Assembly (NCBI RefSeq): GCF_023638035.1
Contig: NZ_JAKRVX010000005.1
Location: 99,189 to 163,188 of the forward strand
Reading direction: 5' to 3'
Origin: Natronocalculus amylovorans
GTDB lineage: Archaea; Halobacteriota; Halobacteria; Halobacteriales; Haloferacaceae
DNA length: 64,000 nt
Shown piece by piece: positions 36,101-43,351 of this stretch. Each line of letters begins with the position of its first letter. Position 1 is the first letter of the stretch. The notes below the pieces were generated by a model. The model was given only the letters and a program-made list of their open reading frames with translations, was not told the DNA's origin and did no database searches. The position numbers and the translations under genes were made by a program.

Positions 36101-36578
36101 CTATGGACCACAGCAGGCCGACCGCTCACCCATCACTGCACAGACATATCGCGAGCAGTTCGGTGATGGTGACCGAGTCACTACATACCAAGAGATTACC
36201 ACCGTTGAGCCGGACACATTTGTTAAAGAAATGTGTCAGGTTTTGGGCGGCGTGAGTGACGTAACTGTTCCAGTAGCCCCGTCAGAAGAAACACCAGTTC
36301 CAATTGTAGTTGAGTCAGCAGCCGACCTCAGAAGGGCCCAGTCACTGCTGGCAACGTTCCCTGAAACGCCAAGAGCTGGTGGCCAGCCAGCATCCAACGA
36401 AGAAGATGAACCAGGCCTGACAAGCGTCAGTGGCGTTACCGAAGCCGATGCAGAGGTTCTCAGGGAAGCCGGGTTCGAAACTGTTGCAGACCTTCGAGAA
36501 GCCCCTTACGAAGCAATTTCTGAGCTAGCTGCAATACCTGATCATCTTGCACTTCGGATTAAGGCAGATGTCGAATAA
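33135..36578 (+). CDS. XPB/SSL2-like SF2 helicase with Ig-like and HhH C-terminal domains
   Basis: 1147 residues. Walker A ATATGKTVLG lies near residue 235, DEAHRYRSRG near 340 and the SGS motif III near 373. The helicase C core has GDVIGVGVDIP and ALIQ-type SLIQRIGRVLRN near 575-620. An N-terminal region of about 215 residues is unassigned. The tail contains an Ig-like carboxypeptidase-regulatory sandwich (near 775-860), an acidic low-complexity linker and a final HhH (GLTSVSGVTEADAEVL, near 1095-1147). It may correspond to the SNF2-like DpdE of bacterial islands, but motif VI is closer to XPB. Expected role: duplex translocation or unwinding linked to restriction or modification. Confidence 0.75.
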   Translation: MSPDPFRDLVDKRTKYSDVSEQFYEERLDRSDLSTADWPSQIDRAATDLLYGVAIGRTDSFDHGGTIGKMDFGRATGEYYVDGLIYLVGEHSDLPSLISTHKTTAIGEFAFALSKLRYDLANDVDSGICDVDRAIESIVEKLATQGITASTGRQPLHNPEAVVDIVHQLFSDPSASEYADGLLESLNKVSQRNGGVDLMAYLDMPQMVTPLWDHQQTALANWCKAGYAGYVNMATATGKTVLGLAAIAHLFGELHPHDANELPDGGTTDTDVSILVVAGQELLLEQWQSEFDEHLNIPRDRTRSGEERTIELTWGSVDFRTAQGLLGADVISGYDLVILDEAHRYRSRGSDGRSWRNLFDSLTARSDALLAMSGSIDQDWIGDTNAKEALEENLTECAKFSISDAREANVIADFSWEVLYAASADDETLSGVAESTEPLDEVYDRTNHKFLTGELKQRPDDFPETFETLRDLRSFAQSNDGSQARGQSEVFDRLATAAFSRRPRRWQLHPPRETIRQLVLRHAEDSKRIVLVQSYQQAEHVAEMLRAELGDKVVEIQNGDTTSQTEQIDRFKTQDGGVIVGPGDVIGVGVDIPDADVAINLAKGGVNASLIQRIGRVLRNPTGDGRSHFYQVVTLPKTPAARLAGEDGRRLLRRAAEFRALGSRFRELPGFGAPDDTSASILAELEIAGSLATSADHRTVEEMVADDVAQEWLHELLDAVSNRDQATDPVLPDVWVGETVDPSVEPIKTALKSRAQRRNGGDDSNERRSNANDSEANTDADRITISVTVDNEEQNRLGNASVELSTTESQWISETTTDGSHRFEIPKHSRQFTVSVTAPGYESYELMSLLNGKSGPIEVDVELQRSQTSLEGTSTNEAETTTEATIGSDSISAEKGELSADGTENQTDKSTADIEIDEPERTTSTSTDTDGQATISPAELTELYEVFRSLSTTIGALITESAVEEGPMVDWHEALRSFLESGCDGWEAGYGPQQADRSPITAQTYREQFGDGDRVTTYQEITTVEPDTFVKEMCQVLGGVSDVTVPVAPSEETPVPIVVESAADLRRAQSLLATFPETPRAGGQPASNEEDEPGLTSVSGVTEADAEVLREAGFETVADLREAPYEAISELAAIPDHLALRIKADVE

Positions 36579-36636
36579 GCCATTCACTCGCCGAATAGGA
36601 CAAACCTTTTGCCTTAGCGTGATCGATACGGTTCTA

Positions 36637-37095
36637 ATGCCGTCACTCCTCGTTCAGTCCTGTTCAGCAACTAAAAATCAGGTCACCAAGCCGACTCCGG
36701 CAATTGAGGTCTATGATGGATATTTTTTCAGAATCATCAAAAAGGCTATGAGAGAAGGAAAGTTTCGGTCTGACCTCGATTTCTGTATTCTGTCAGCCGA
36801 GCATGGAATTCTCGACCCTGAAGACGAAATAACGACGTATGATCGGCGCATGACGGCAGAGCGTGCTGCTGAGTTGTGTGGACCCGTTTCGAGTGAACTT
36901 CAGTCCCGTCATGAAAACAGTGACTACGAGACAATCATCCTCAACCTCGGCAACGTATACGAAATGGCTGTTGATGGGCTGTCCGAGGAGGAAACTGTAC
37001 ACGTCAAATCAATCGACGGAGATGGAATCGGATTCAAAGGTCGACAGCTCAAGACGTTGATTCGGTCAGATAGTTTGGTGGAGGAGGCAGTCTGA
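36637..37095 (+). CDS. DUF6884-like protein, in-trans partner of DpdA
   Basis: 152 residues from the ATG at 36637; the open frame begins earlier but overlaps the helicase. LLVQSCSATK at the N-terminus, YDGYFFRI and FCILSAEHGIL with TTYDRRM are the DUF6884 signatures. The CSxxK element parallels the PCSxxKPYS motif of the domain fused to the second DpdA at 39960. It overlaps the start of the first DpdA gene (atga), so the two are produced together. The chemistry is unknown. A tailoring or base-transfer accessory role in 7-deazaguanine DNA modification is inferred. Confidence 0.65.
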   Translation: MPSLLVQSCSATKNQVTKPTPAIEVYDGYFFRIIKKAMREGKFRSDLDFCILSAEHGILDPEDEITTYDRRMTAERAAELCGPVSSELQSRHENSDYETIILNLGNVYEMAVDGLSEEETVHVKSIDGDGIGFKGRQLKTLIRSDSLVEEAV

Positions 37096-38339
37096 TGGCT
37101 CACTCTCAAACACGCCAACGTGATACGGATTTCTTTGAGATTGTTGAGAAATCAGGCGACGCGCGAAGCGGCGTGTTACGTGTTAATGGGACGGAGTTGG
37201 AGACACCAAATCTGCTGCCAGTAGTGAATTTCTATGGCGGAGGAACGTCAGAAAGTCTGTACGGGGGCGGCATTCACAGGACAATAAAAGAGTTCATCAA
37301 TGGTAACGAAGCTGTTAATGGAGCGGATTTCAGCCAGTATTTTGATGGTGTCATGACGTCTGTCTCCTCGCTCACAGATTACGGAATCAACCGAGAGCGG
37401 TATGAGGATTATATCGCTGAACCAATCAAAGAACGAGAGGTGTTAGATTTTAACGGCACACTGTTCGTCGACTCTGGTGGCTTCAAATTTCTTGGTGACC
37501 GGAAACTCGATGGGAGTGATTTCGAGGTAGAAGCCAATCAGAAGTCCATATTCGAGATTCAATCAAAACTGGGTGGCGATATCATGGTAAACCTTGACCG
37601 GCCAATCTCACCCGATGATGGATACCAAGAGCGCGTTGAAAAAGCTCGACTAACTGCTGAGAACGTCGATACTTTTCTCAATCTTACAGACGGGAGTTCA
37701 CAGATACGATATCTAACGCTCCACGGCTACAACTATTCGATGCTGGACACGTTTCTCACCGAGATTGAGGCCGTTATTGGTCGTGATCGAGTCCATTGCG
37801 AGTTCGACGGCGTTGCACTCGGTGGACTTGTTCCAATAAAAGATAGCAAGGAAAAACTGATCACTGCTGTTAGTGATTGTCGAGATGTTCTCAACGACTG
37901 GGGATTCAAAGATCTCCCGCTTCACGTGCTCGGAATCTCATCGAGTTCGATTCCACTACTAGCAGCTGTCGGGGCGGATACATTTGATTCATCCTCATAT
38001 CTCCAGAGTGCAATCAACGGAAAGTACAGTACGTCCCTGCTTAGCGCAGTCCGAGTCGACGATGCGGATTTTTCAGAATGTGACTGTCCAGTTTGTTCTG
38101 ATCCGATACTTGTAAGCCGAATGCAAGGTGACGTAAAGTATCAAAAAGATAAACTCGGTGCCGTAGCAGTGCACAACCTAATAATACAAAAACGAGAGGT
38201 TGAAAAGGTACGCGACGCGATTCAGTCACCTAGTTCCGATGCATTGATCAATTACATTGAACAGTCACTTGGTAGAGATAAGTCGATGCAACAGCACGCA
38301 CACCGAGTTGTGAACGAATCACTTGGAGGGTATTTTTAA
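37095..38339 (+). CDS. dpdA: DpdA-like DNA guanine transglycosylase 1
   Basis: 414 residues, TIM-barrel tRNA-guanine-transglycosylase superfamily. FVDSGGF has D126 at the base-recognition Asp. GGLVP (243-247) matches the conserved substrate loop. TFDSS has D298 at the nucleophile position of the bacterial GVDMFDC motif. The zinc site is C329, C331, C334 and H360. It lacks the PUA and C-terminal domains of archaeal tRNA TGT and carries an insertion-rich N-terminus, as DpdA proteins do. Reaction: exchange of guanine for preQ0 or a derivative in DNA. The host archaeosine pathway would supply preQ0. It starts on the stop of the DUF6884 gene and ends two bases before the GHKL ATPase. Confidence 0.82.
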   Translation: MAHSQTRQRDTDFFEIVEKSGDARSGVLRVNGTELETPNLLPVVNFYGGGTSESLYGGGIHRTIKEFINGNEAVNGADFSQYFDGVMTSVSSLTDYGINRERYEDYIAEPIKEREVLDFNGTLFVDSGGFKFLGDRKLDGSDFEVEANQKSIFEIQSKLGGDIMVNLDRPISPDDGYQERVEKARLTAENVDTFLNLTDGSSQIRYLTLHGYNYSMLDTFLTEIEAVIGRDRVHCEFDGVALGGLVPIKDSKEKLITAVSDCRDVLNDWGFKDLPLHVLGISSSSIPLLAAVGADTFDSSSYLQSAINGKYSTSLLSAVRVDDADFSECDCPVCSDPILVSRMQGDVKYQKDKLGAVAVHNLIIQKREVEKVRDAIQSPSSDALINYIEQSLGRDKSMQQHAHRVVNESLGGYF

Positions 38340-38341
38340 TC

Positions 38342-39901
38342 ATGCCTACGACAAAAACACCGAAAGTAAACGAAGTCAACGAATTTCTAGAGATTGCAAG
38401 CGATTTTGAGGACCCACTCGAGCTCATCCGTGAGTCACTGTCCAACAGTCATGATGCAAATTCAACTGAAGTGGAAATAACTGTTCGTGATCGACCACTT
38501 GGTTCTGAAATCATCATTGAGGACGATGGTGACGGGATGGACCACGGGGACTTAGAATCTTTTTTTGATCTAGGAAACTCAACGAAGCGGGGGTTGGATG
38601 ATGAGTCGATTGGATACAAAGGCCACGGGACTAAAATTTTTTATAAAAGTGAAGAAGTTGTGGTCAACACAACAAAGAACGGAAGCAATCTCCGGGCCCG
38701 TATGAAAAAGCCGTGGGAGAAACTTAACAGCCGTACCATGCCAGAGTACGAAGTAACTGAAACACCAGTTAGAAACGGCAACAGCGGTACACGAATTAAA
38801 ATAACGGGATTCAAATCAGGCCATGGGTTCTCTCCTGCATCACTCACTTATAACAAAATAGAACATTATCTCAAGTGGAAAACACTAGCCGGGTCAACAG
38901 CACACTTTTTTACTGATGATTTTCGCGAAATGGACATTACTATTCGATTGGGCGAAGAAATTGACAATTCGCAAAAGAAGCTGATCACAAATAAAAAAAT
39001 AGAATTTCCACCAGAACAGCTTGAACCGGGTGATGGGCCCTTCCCAGAAGAGAGAATGTGTAAACACTATCCTCCACGAGAGCTCCTAGTTGAGACGGAA
39101 AATGGGGAACAGACGGTAGTGGAGGTAGTGGGTATGGTCGGTGGCAAAGAAGCTCGTAACGAGCTACCGACATATGGTAAACACTCTGTTCAGTTCGGTG
39201 TCTGGCTTGCGAAAGATCATATTAAAGTTGAACGGTTGAATGAGGCAATATCCCATGACAACGAGTTTTTGCACTTCTTTTTCGTTGCCAATTGTCAAGA
39301 TATTGAATTATCTGCAAATCGTGAGAAGGTTCGTAACAAATCGAGTCCCGTGTATCAAGCTATTACAGAGGAGTTGACACACTATCTTTCAAAAATAACC
39401 GCTGATCCTTGGTTTCAAAAGTACCTTGACCAACGCCGGGAAGCAAGACTAGCACGGCGGGCGCAATCACAACGGTCCTCTGTGAAAGAGCGTCAACAGC
39501 AGATCCAAGAGCGCGATCAATTCTCACCTTCAAATAGCATTGAAGTTATGCTCGGGTTAGAGCGTTCAAACTGCAATGGAAGGCAACATATTACCGTCGA
39601 AGATTACGATCCAAATGCAGAGGTCAATGCACTGGTGCGCCAAAACGACTCACTGTATGCAAGTTCTATTCACCAACGATTGACTGATCATTTCGAGGCA
39701 GACAAACCTCTAGAAAGTATTGATAAAATTATTTGTTGGTCGTATGGTGACCTCGACGAACTGAGTGAGCTTGAGCGAAACGGTTACCATGGTGGTGGTA
39801 TTTCGATTAATTTCGATCGAAATCTATTGACTTATCAAAACGGTTGCCATCATACCATCGACATTGTTTCAGTCCAAGATCGATTTTCATCAATAAATTA
39901 A
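38342..39901 (+). CDS. GHKL-fold ATPase between the two transglycosylases
   Basis: 519 residues. The Bergerat fold is clear: N box ELIRESLSNSHDAN (residues about 28-41), G1 EDDGDGMD (near 60) and G2 IGYKGHGTKIFY (near 88). This is the MORC/Hsp90/TopoVI-like arrangement of a dimerising clamp ATPase rather than a histidine kinase: there is no H box. Later sequence is unassigned, with a basic coiled segment ARRAQSQRSSVKERQQQ near 380. It lies two bases after dpdA-1 and 58 bases before dpdA-2. Bacterial islands pair DpdA with the ATPase DpdB instead, so this may be the functional substitute (inference). Confidence 0.8.
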   Translation: MPTTKTPKVNEVNEFLEIASDFEDPLELIRESLSNSHDANSTEVEITVRDRPLGSEIIIEDDGDGMDHGDLESFFDLGNSTKRGLDDESIGYKGHGTKIFYKSEEVVVNTTKNGSNLRARMKKPWEKLNSRTMPEYEVTETPVRNGNSGTRIKITGFKSGHGFSPASLTYNKIEHYLKWKTLAGSTAHFFTDDFREMDITIRLGEEIDNSQKKLITNKKIEFPPEQLEPGDGPFPEERMCKHYPPRELLVETENGEQTVVEVVGMVGGKEARNELPTYGKHSVQFGVWLAKDHIKVERLNEAISHDNEFLHFFFVANCQDIELSANREKVRNKSSPVYQAITEELTHYLSKITADPWFQKYLDQRREARLARRAQSQRSSVKERQQQIQERDQFSPSNSIEVMLGLERSNCNGRQHITVEDYDPNAEVNALVRQNDSLYASSIHQRLTDHFEADKPLESIDKIICWSYGDLDELSELERNGYHGGGISINFDRNLLTYQNGCHHTIDIVSVQDRFSSIN

Positions 39902-39959
39902 CACTAATAATACGTAACGAGCGAATTTATGACCTCGTGCCTCAAAAAATGGGCAAATA

Positions 39960-41984
39960 ATGGCTTCGTTTGAATCTGAATGTTCTGACGGCTACGGAAA
40001 TGCACGTCTGGGAACACTTCAGACGTCTCATGGAGATGTGGAGACTCCTGCGTTTTTTCCAGTAGTCAATTTTATTGGCGGACCAAATCAGAAGTCTGGA
40101 GGTATTTGGAGTCGTCTTCGAAATCACCTTTTTGATGAGCCAGAGTTTCAAGGGGCGATGTTTCAGGCGATGAGCTTTTTGGATTTTAATATATCACCTA
40201 ATAAGCTTAATTTCTGGCGATCGCAGCCTCTGCATGACCATTTTACAGGACACGATCGTGCTAAAGGGGACGTTGATGATCCGCCTGCAAGCTTTACAAA
40301 GCCTCTCTTTGTTGACTCAGGGGGATTCAAATTGTTGAATTCAGACACGTTTGGAGACAAGCCAGAAGATGGTGGTGACAGCAACGATTGGTCAATATAT
40401 ACTAACCCAGAGAGTATTCTCAATTTACAACTCGATTATGGCGCAGATATTATTGCCACACTTGATTATCCAATCCCCCCAAATCTGAATGATGAGGAAA
40501 CTACACAGCGGATGGAAGACAGTATTGAGAGTGCAATTCGCTGTTTAGAACTCTTAGAAGACAAAGAGGACCCACCTGCAGTTTATGTGGCTATTCACGG
40601 TCACGACTATGAAACAATTAATTGGTACGTTGGGACCTTTTTAGACCGTACAAAACACTTAGAGAAATCGTTCGAAGGGTTCGCGGTCGGATCTCTAGTT
40701 CCGTTACGGACAAACATCGGAACTCTTGTTGATATTGTACAAGGTGCAAAAGATGCAATTCCAGAGAATCGTGTCGATGACCTTGGACTCCATTTGTTTG
40801 GAATCAGTGGTAAGTTCACGGCTCTCCTTGCATTGCTTGGTGCAGACTCTTTTGATTCTTCAACCTATATGCGTGCCGCTCAGTTCAAGAAATTTATCAA
40901 TATGGAAATTGGTGTCACTGACCGTGCAACAGTTCGGAATCCGAATGTATTAGACCATGACCTCAGTGACTTCGGTGTAGATATCGAGCAATCAGACGAA
41001 ACCCGCAGGGAGACTAATTGGTCGAAATTTACAGCTGACAAATTGCCAGACGATTGGGGATGTGAGTGCCCTGCATGCTCGAAATTAGGTGATATTGGAT
41101 TTGAACAAATGCAACAAACTCTCTATGAAAGCGATTCATACGACGAAAGTGGTTCATATATGAAAAGTGACTTTTATGCACTTATTGGGTATCATAATTT
41201 CCACGTCTACCAAAAAGAAATGAATTATGTACGAAGTTTAATCAAACAGGGAGATGGTAAACTCCTCGAATACGTTGCAAAAATGGCACGAAATGATGTA
41301 GAAAATGTTCGAGAAGGATTAAAGAAAGCAACTATCAGAGATACTGACCTAGCCAAACAATTGAAAGAGCTTGGTTACAACCGATTGGTAGCGACAAAAA
41401 AAGAGGGAGAACAAAAGCGACTAGATGTCGACACACCAATCGAAACTCAAGAAATCTCTTTAGAATATACCCCGGAAGATTTCAACATTCTTGAGCGTGA
41501 CGACTATTCACCTGCCAATAAAAAGGTACTACTATTACTACCATGCAGTCAAGCAAAGCCGTATTCAAAATCACGTACCCATCGCGTCGTTGCAGACGTA
41601 ACTAGAACATGGCATGATGAGATACATAAGGTTTCCATCTCTGGCATGTATGGTCCTGTTCCGCAGCAATTTGAGAACCTATCACAGGTCAGATCTTATG
41701 AATATGTATTAACTAATGTGGAATCAGACCGTCAGGATCTTGTTGTCGATCGACTCGTAGCATATCTTGAACAATACGGAAATGAATTTGACACAATTGT
41801 AGGCTATGCGACTAGTAGGACATATCGGTCAGTTATTTCTCGTGCGCTTGACTCATATGGTGATGGTATCGTCTTCCCTAGAGAGCCAGAAATGAGGTCC
41901 TTGACAGAACATTTTCGAGCCACAAACCTACAAGAATTATCTAATTACCTTAACGAAGAGTTTTCCAGGAAAAATGACAAATAA
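39960..41984 (+). CDS. dpdA: DpdA-like transglycosylase 2 fused to an ArcS-like (DUF5591-type) domain
   Basis: 674 residues. The TGT-like part has VDSGGF (D119), GSLVP (244-248), SFDSS (D299) and the zinc ligands C368, C370, C373 and H412. Residues about 520-674 form an extra domain opening with LLLLPCSQAKPYSKSRTH, near-identical to the PCSxxKPYSxSxSH signature of archaeosine synthase ArcS. The later segment SGMYGPVPQQFE matches the ArcS-type 'G-VP--LE' block. ArcS attaches lysine to preQ0 in tRNA, the first step to archaeosine. The fusion therefore suggests that preQ0 placed in DNA is further amidinated or lysinylated (inference). The coding sequence is AT-richer than dpdA-1. Confidence 0.85.
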   Translation: MASFESECSDGYGNARLGTLQTSHGDVETPAFFPVVNFIGGPNQKSGGIWSRLRNHLFDEPEFQGAMFQAMSFLDFNISPNKLNFWRSQPLHDHFTGHDRAKGDVDDPPASFTKPLFVDSGGFKLLNSDTFGDKPEDGGDSNDWSIYTNPESILNLQLDYGADIIATLDYPIPPNLNDEETTQRMEDSIESAIRCLELLEDKEDPPAVYVAIHGHDYETINWYVGTFLDRTKHLEKSFEGFAVGSLVPLRTNIGTLVDIVQGAKDAIPENRVDDLGLHLFGISGKFTALLALLGADSFDSSTYMRAAQFKKFINMEIGVTDRATVRNPNVLDHDLSDFGVDIEQSDETRRETNWSKFTADKLPDDWGCECPACSKLGDIGFEQMQQTLYESDSYDESGSYMKSDFYALIGYHNFHVYQKEMNYVRSLIKQGDGKLLEYVAKMARNDVENVREGLKKATIRDTDLAKQLKELGYNRLVATKKEGEQKRLDVDTPIETQEISLEYTPEDFNILERDDYSPANKKVLLLLPCSQAKPYSKSRTHRVVADVTRTWHDEIHKVSISGMYGPVPQQFENLSQVRSYEYVLTNVESDRQDLVVDRLVAYLEQYGNEFDTIVGYATSRTYRSVISRALDSYGDGIVFPREPEMRSLTEHFRATNLQELSNYLNEEFSRKNDK

Positions 41985-42026
41985 ATCCATAAATTCAAAT
42001 AATACAAAATAACTTCAGAGACTCTA

Positions 42027-42497
42027 CTACTGTTCAATTTCATTACAGACTGATGTGAGGGCTTCATCAGCAGCCTCTTTCCAGTGCACTGGCCACTCTT
42101 CACCTCGTTTTGGCGGATCAAAGGGAAATTCGATCGAACGATACGATAGCCGGTTAAATGTCTTTGCTGCCATTTCACCAACAAATTCAGCATTTTTTCG
42201 TTTAGAACTGTAGTCCCCTCGACTAGTCTTATAATACTTGGTGAAGATATGGAATACAGTAACATATTTTGCATCAATATTGCCTGTGTTGAAGTGGCGA
42301 AACAGTTTAGCAGCATTATCTGCGGGATCCGCACGCCTCCATTCTAGTTCTATCAAATAGAGCTGGTTATTGCCAATGCCTGCAAGGTCTACTGGCGTTC
42401 CTGAGATTTTATACTCTGTTTCCCAAACTTGATTTGTGTAATTTTCAGACAGAAAATCACAGAAATATTCTTGAACCGTTGTTGCAAACCTCCCCAT
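42027..42497 (-). CDS. putative PD-(D/E)XK nuclease
   Basis: 156 residues. TPVDLAGIGNNQLYLIELEWRR shows the spacing D-x10-ExE of a PD-(D/E)XK active site with Glu in place of the usual Lys, preceded by a helix and strand as in restriction folds. The C-terminal half (FHIFTKYYKTSRGDYSSKR) is basic and aromatic and could contact DNA. It is convergent with dpdA-2 and ends 40 bases beyond it. It may be a small restriction or repair endonuclease of the island. The assignment rests on one motif. Confidence 0.5.
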   Translation of the reverse strand: MGRFATTVQEYFCDFLSENYTNQVWETEYKISGTPVDLAGIGNNQLYLIELEWRRADPADNAAKLFRHFNTGNIDAKYVTVFHIFTKYYKTSRGDYSSKRKNAEFVGEMAAKTFNRLSYRSIEFPFDPPKRGEEWPVHWKEAADEALTSVCNEIEQ

Positions 42498-42625
42498 AAA
42501 AATACCAAAGAATCTGGGTTTAAATAATAATTGATTGGTTTATATACTATTATTTAATCAAAAATCACACTTCAATTTAAAACAGTTGCTAACAATCACC
42601 AATAACTCTCAAATAAGCAAGATTC

Positions 42626-42640
42626 GGTTCTGTTGAAATA
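42626..42640 (+). repeat. IS6-type terminal sequence, solo copy 4
   Basis: The bases ggttctgttgaaata are close to the ends at 49, 717 and 30726. They lie just outside the nuclease gene and may mark the right limit of the block that carries the dpdA genes. Confidence 0.4.
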
Positions 42641-42763
42641 CTTAAAAACTGATAAGAGCTGCGTGTTGAATGCAGGGCGCGAGTCTTGCAACGGGCACTG
42701 GTTGAGTGAGGACGCTTGTGATCTCTCTTTACAGAAACCTATTGTACGTCTCTGATAGAGCCA

Positions 42764-42982
42764 GTGGAGCAGTTTCGAGCTCAGAAGGCTCAGTACGCGA
42801 GGGCAATTACGACCCTGATAATTGATCCACTGCCATCCTATTCACTACAAGAACCCGCAATCGATTGCTGCCAGTCCGCACTAAAGCAGTTAGCGAGCCA
42901 AATCAAGATTCTGCAGGCATCTGAATTAGAAAGTAAATTGCAGAAGCTGTTGGAGCATGTTGTCGATCAGTCGCCGGATTGA
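42764..42982 (+). CDS. short hypothetical protein (72 aa)
   Basis: GTG-started frame of 72 residues. The second half is a regular amphipathic helix (CQSALKQLASQIKILQASE, then LQKLLEHVVDQ). No family is recognised and there is no evident promoter. It follows an IS6-type end and may be the tail of a longer lost gene. Regular helix content is the only argument that it is real. Confidence 0.3.
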   Translation: MEQFRAQKAQYARAITTLIIDPLPSYSLQEPAIDCCQSALKQLASQIKILQASELESKLQKLLEHVVDQSPD

Positions 42983-43351
42983 TGACTCAGGTATCATTTT
43001 TGAATTCTTAATTTTAGACTTGTGAAGTCTGTTGAGTCCTTATGACCGCCGGTTGGGCAAGTTCGACGATAGTTCCCAGTCTGTCAAAGTTTGGTCGAGT
43101 CTCCGTTCAAAAAACAACACGGGGAGAGTACAAAGATGATTGAGGATGGAGTAGCGGCGGTTCATCACCGCCATACAGCCACCGTCGCTATGGCTCGGTT
43201 AGACGTGAGTTCCCGTGAAGTGTCAGCATCCATGGCCGCAGACTTGAGCCTTCTACCACTCGGGGTTCGTCCGGAAAACTATAATCATAGAGACATCTAA
43301 TTTGAGGTTGAGAATGGGTCACAAAAGATATTGTCAGCCAAGACGCCTCCA
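42983..43351. other. gap with no convincing gene
   Basis: 369 bases. A 69-codon frame (43091-43300) exists but shows no family features. A short hairpin-forming stretch (ggcggttcatcaccgcc) lies near 43157. Probably remnant sequence. Confidence 0.4.

Noticed and set aside
37095..41984. Both TGT-like genes as tRNA-guanine transglycosylases (arcTGT)
   Set aside because: They lack the archaeal TGT PUA domain, sit with restriction-type genes and an ATPase, and occur as two divergent copies. The ArcS-like tail is fused to a DpdA-like core, not to an arcTGT.
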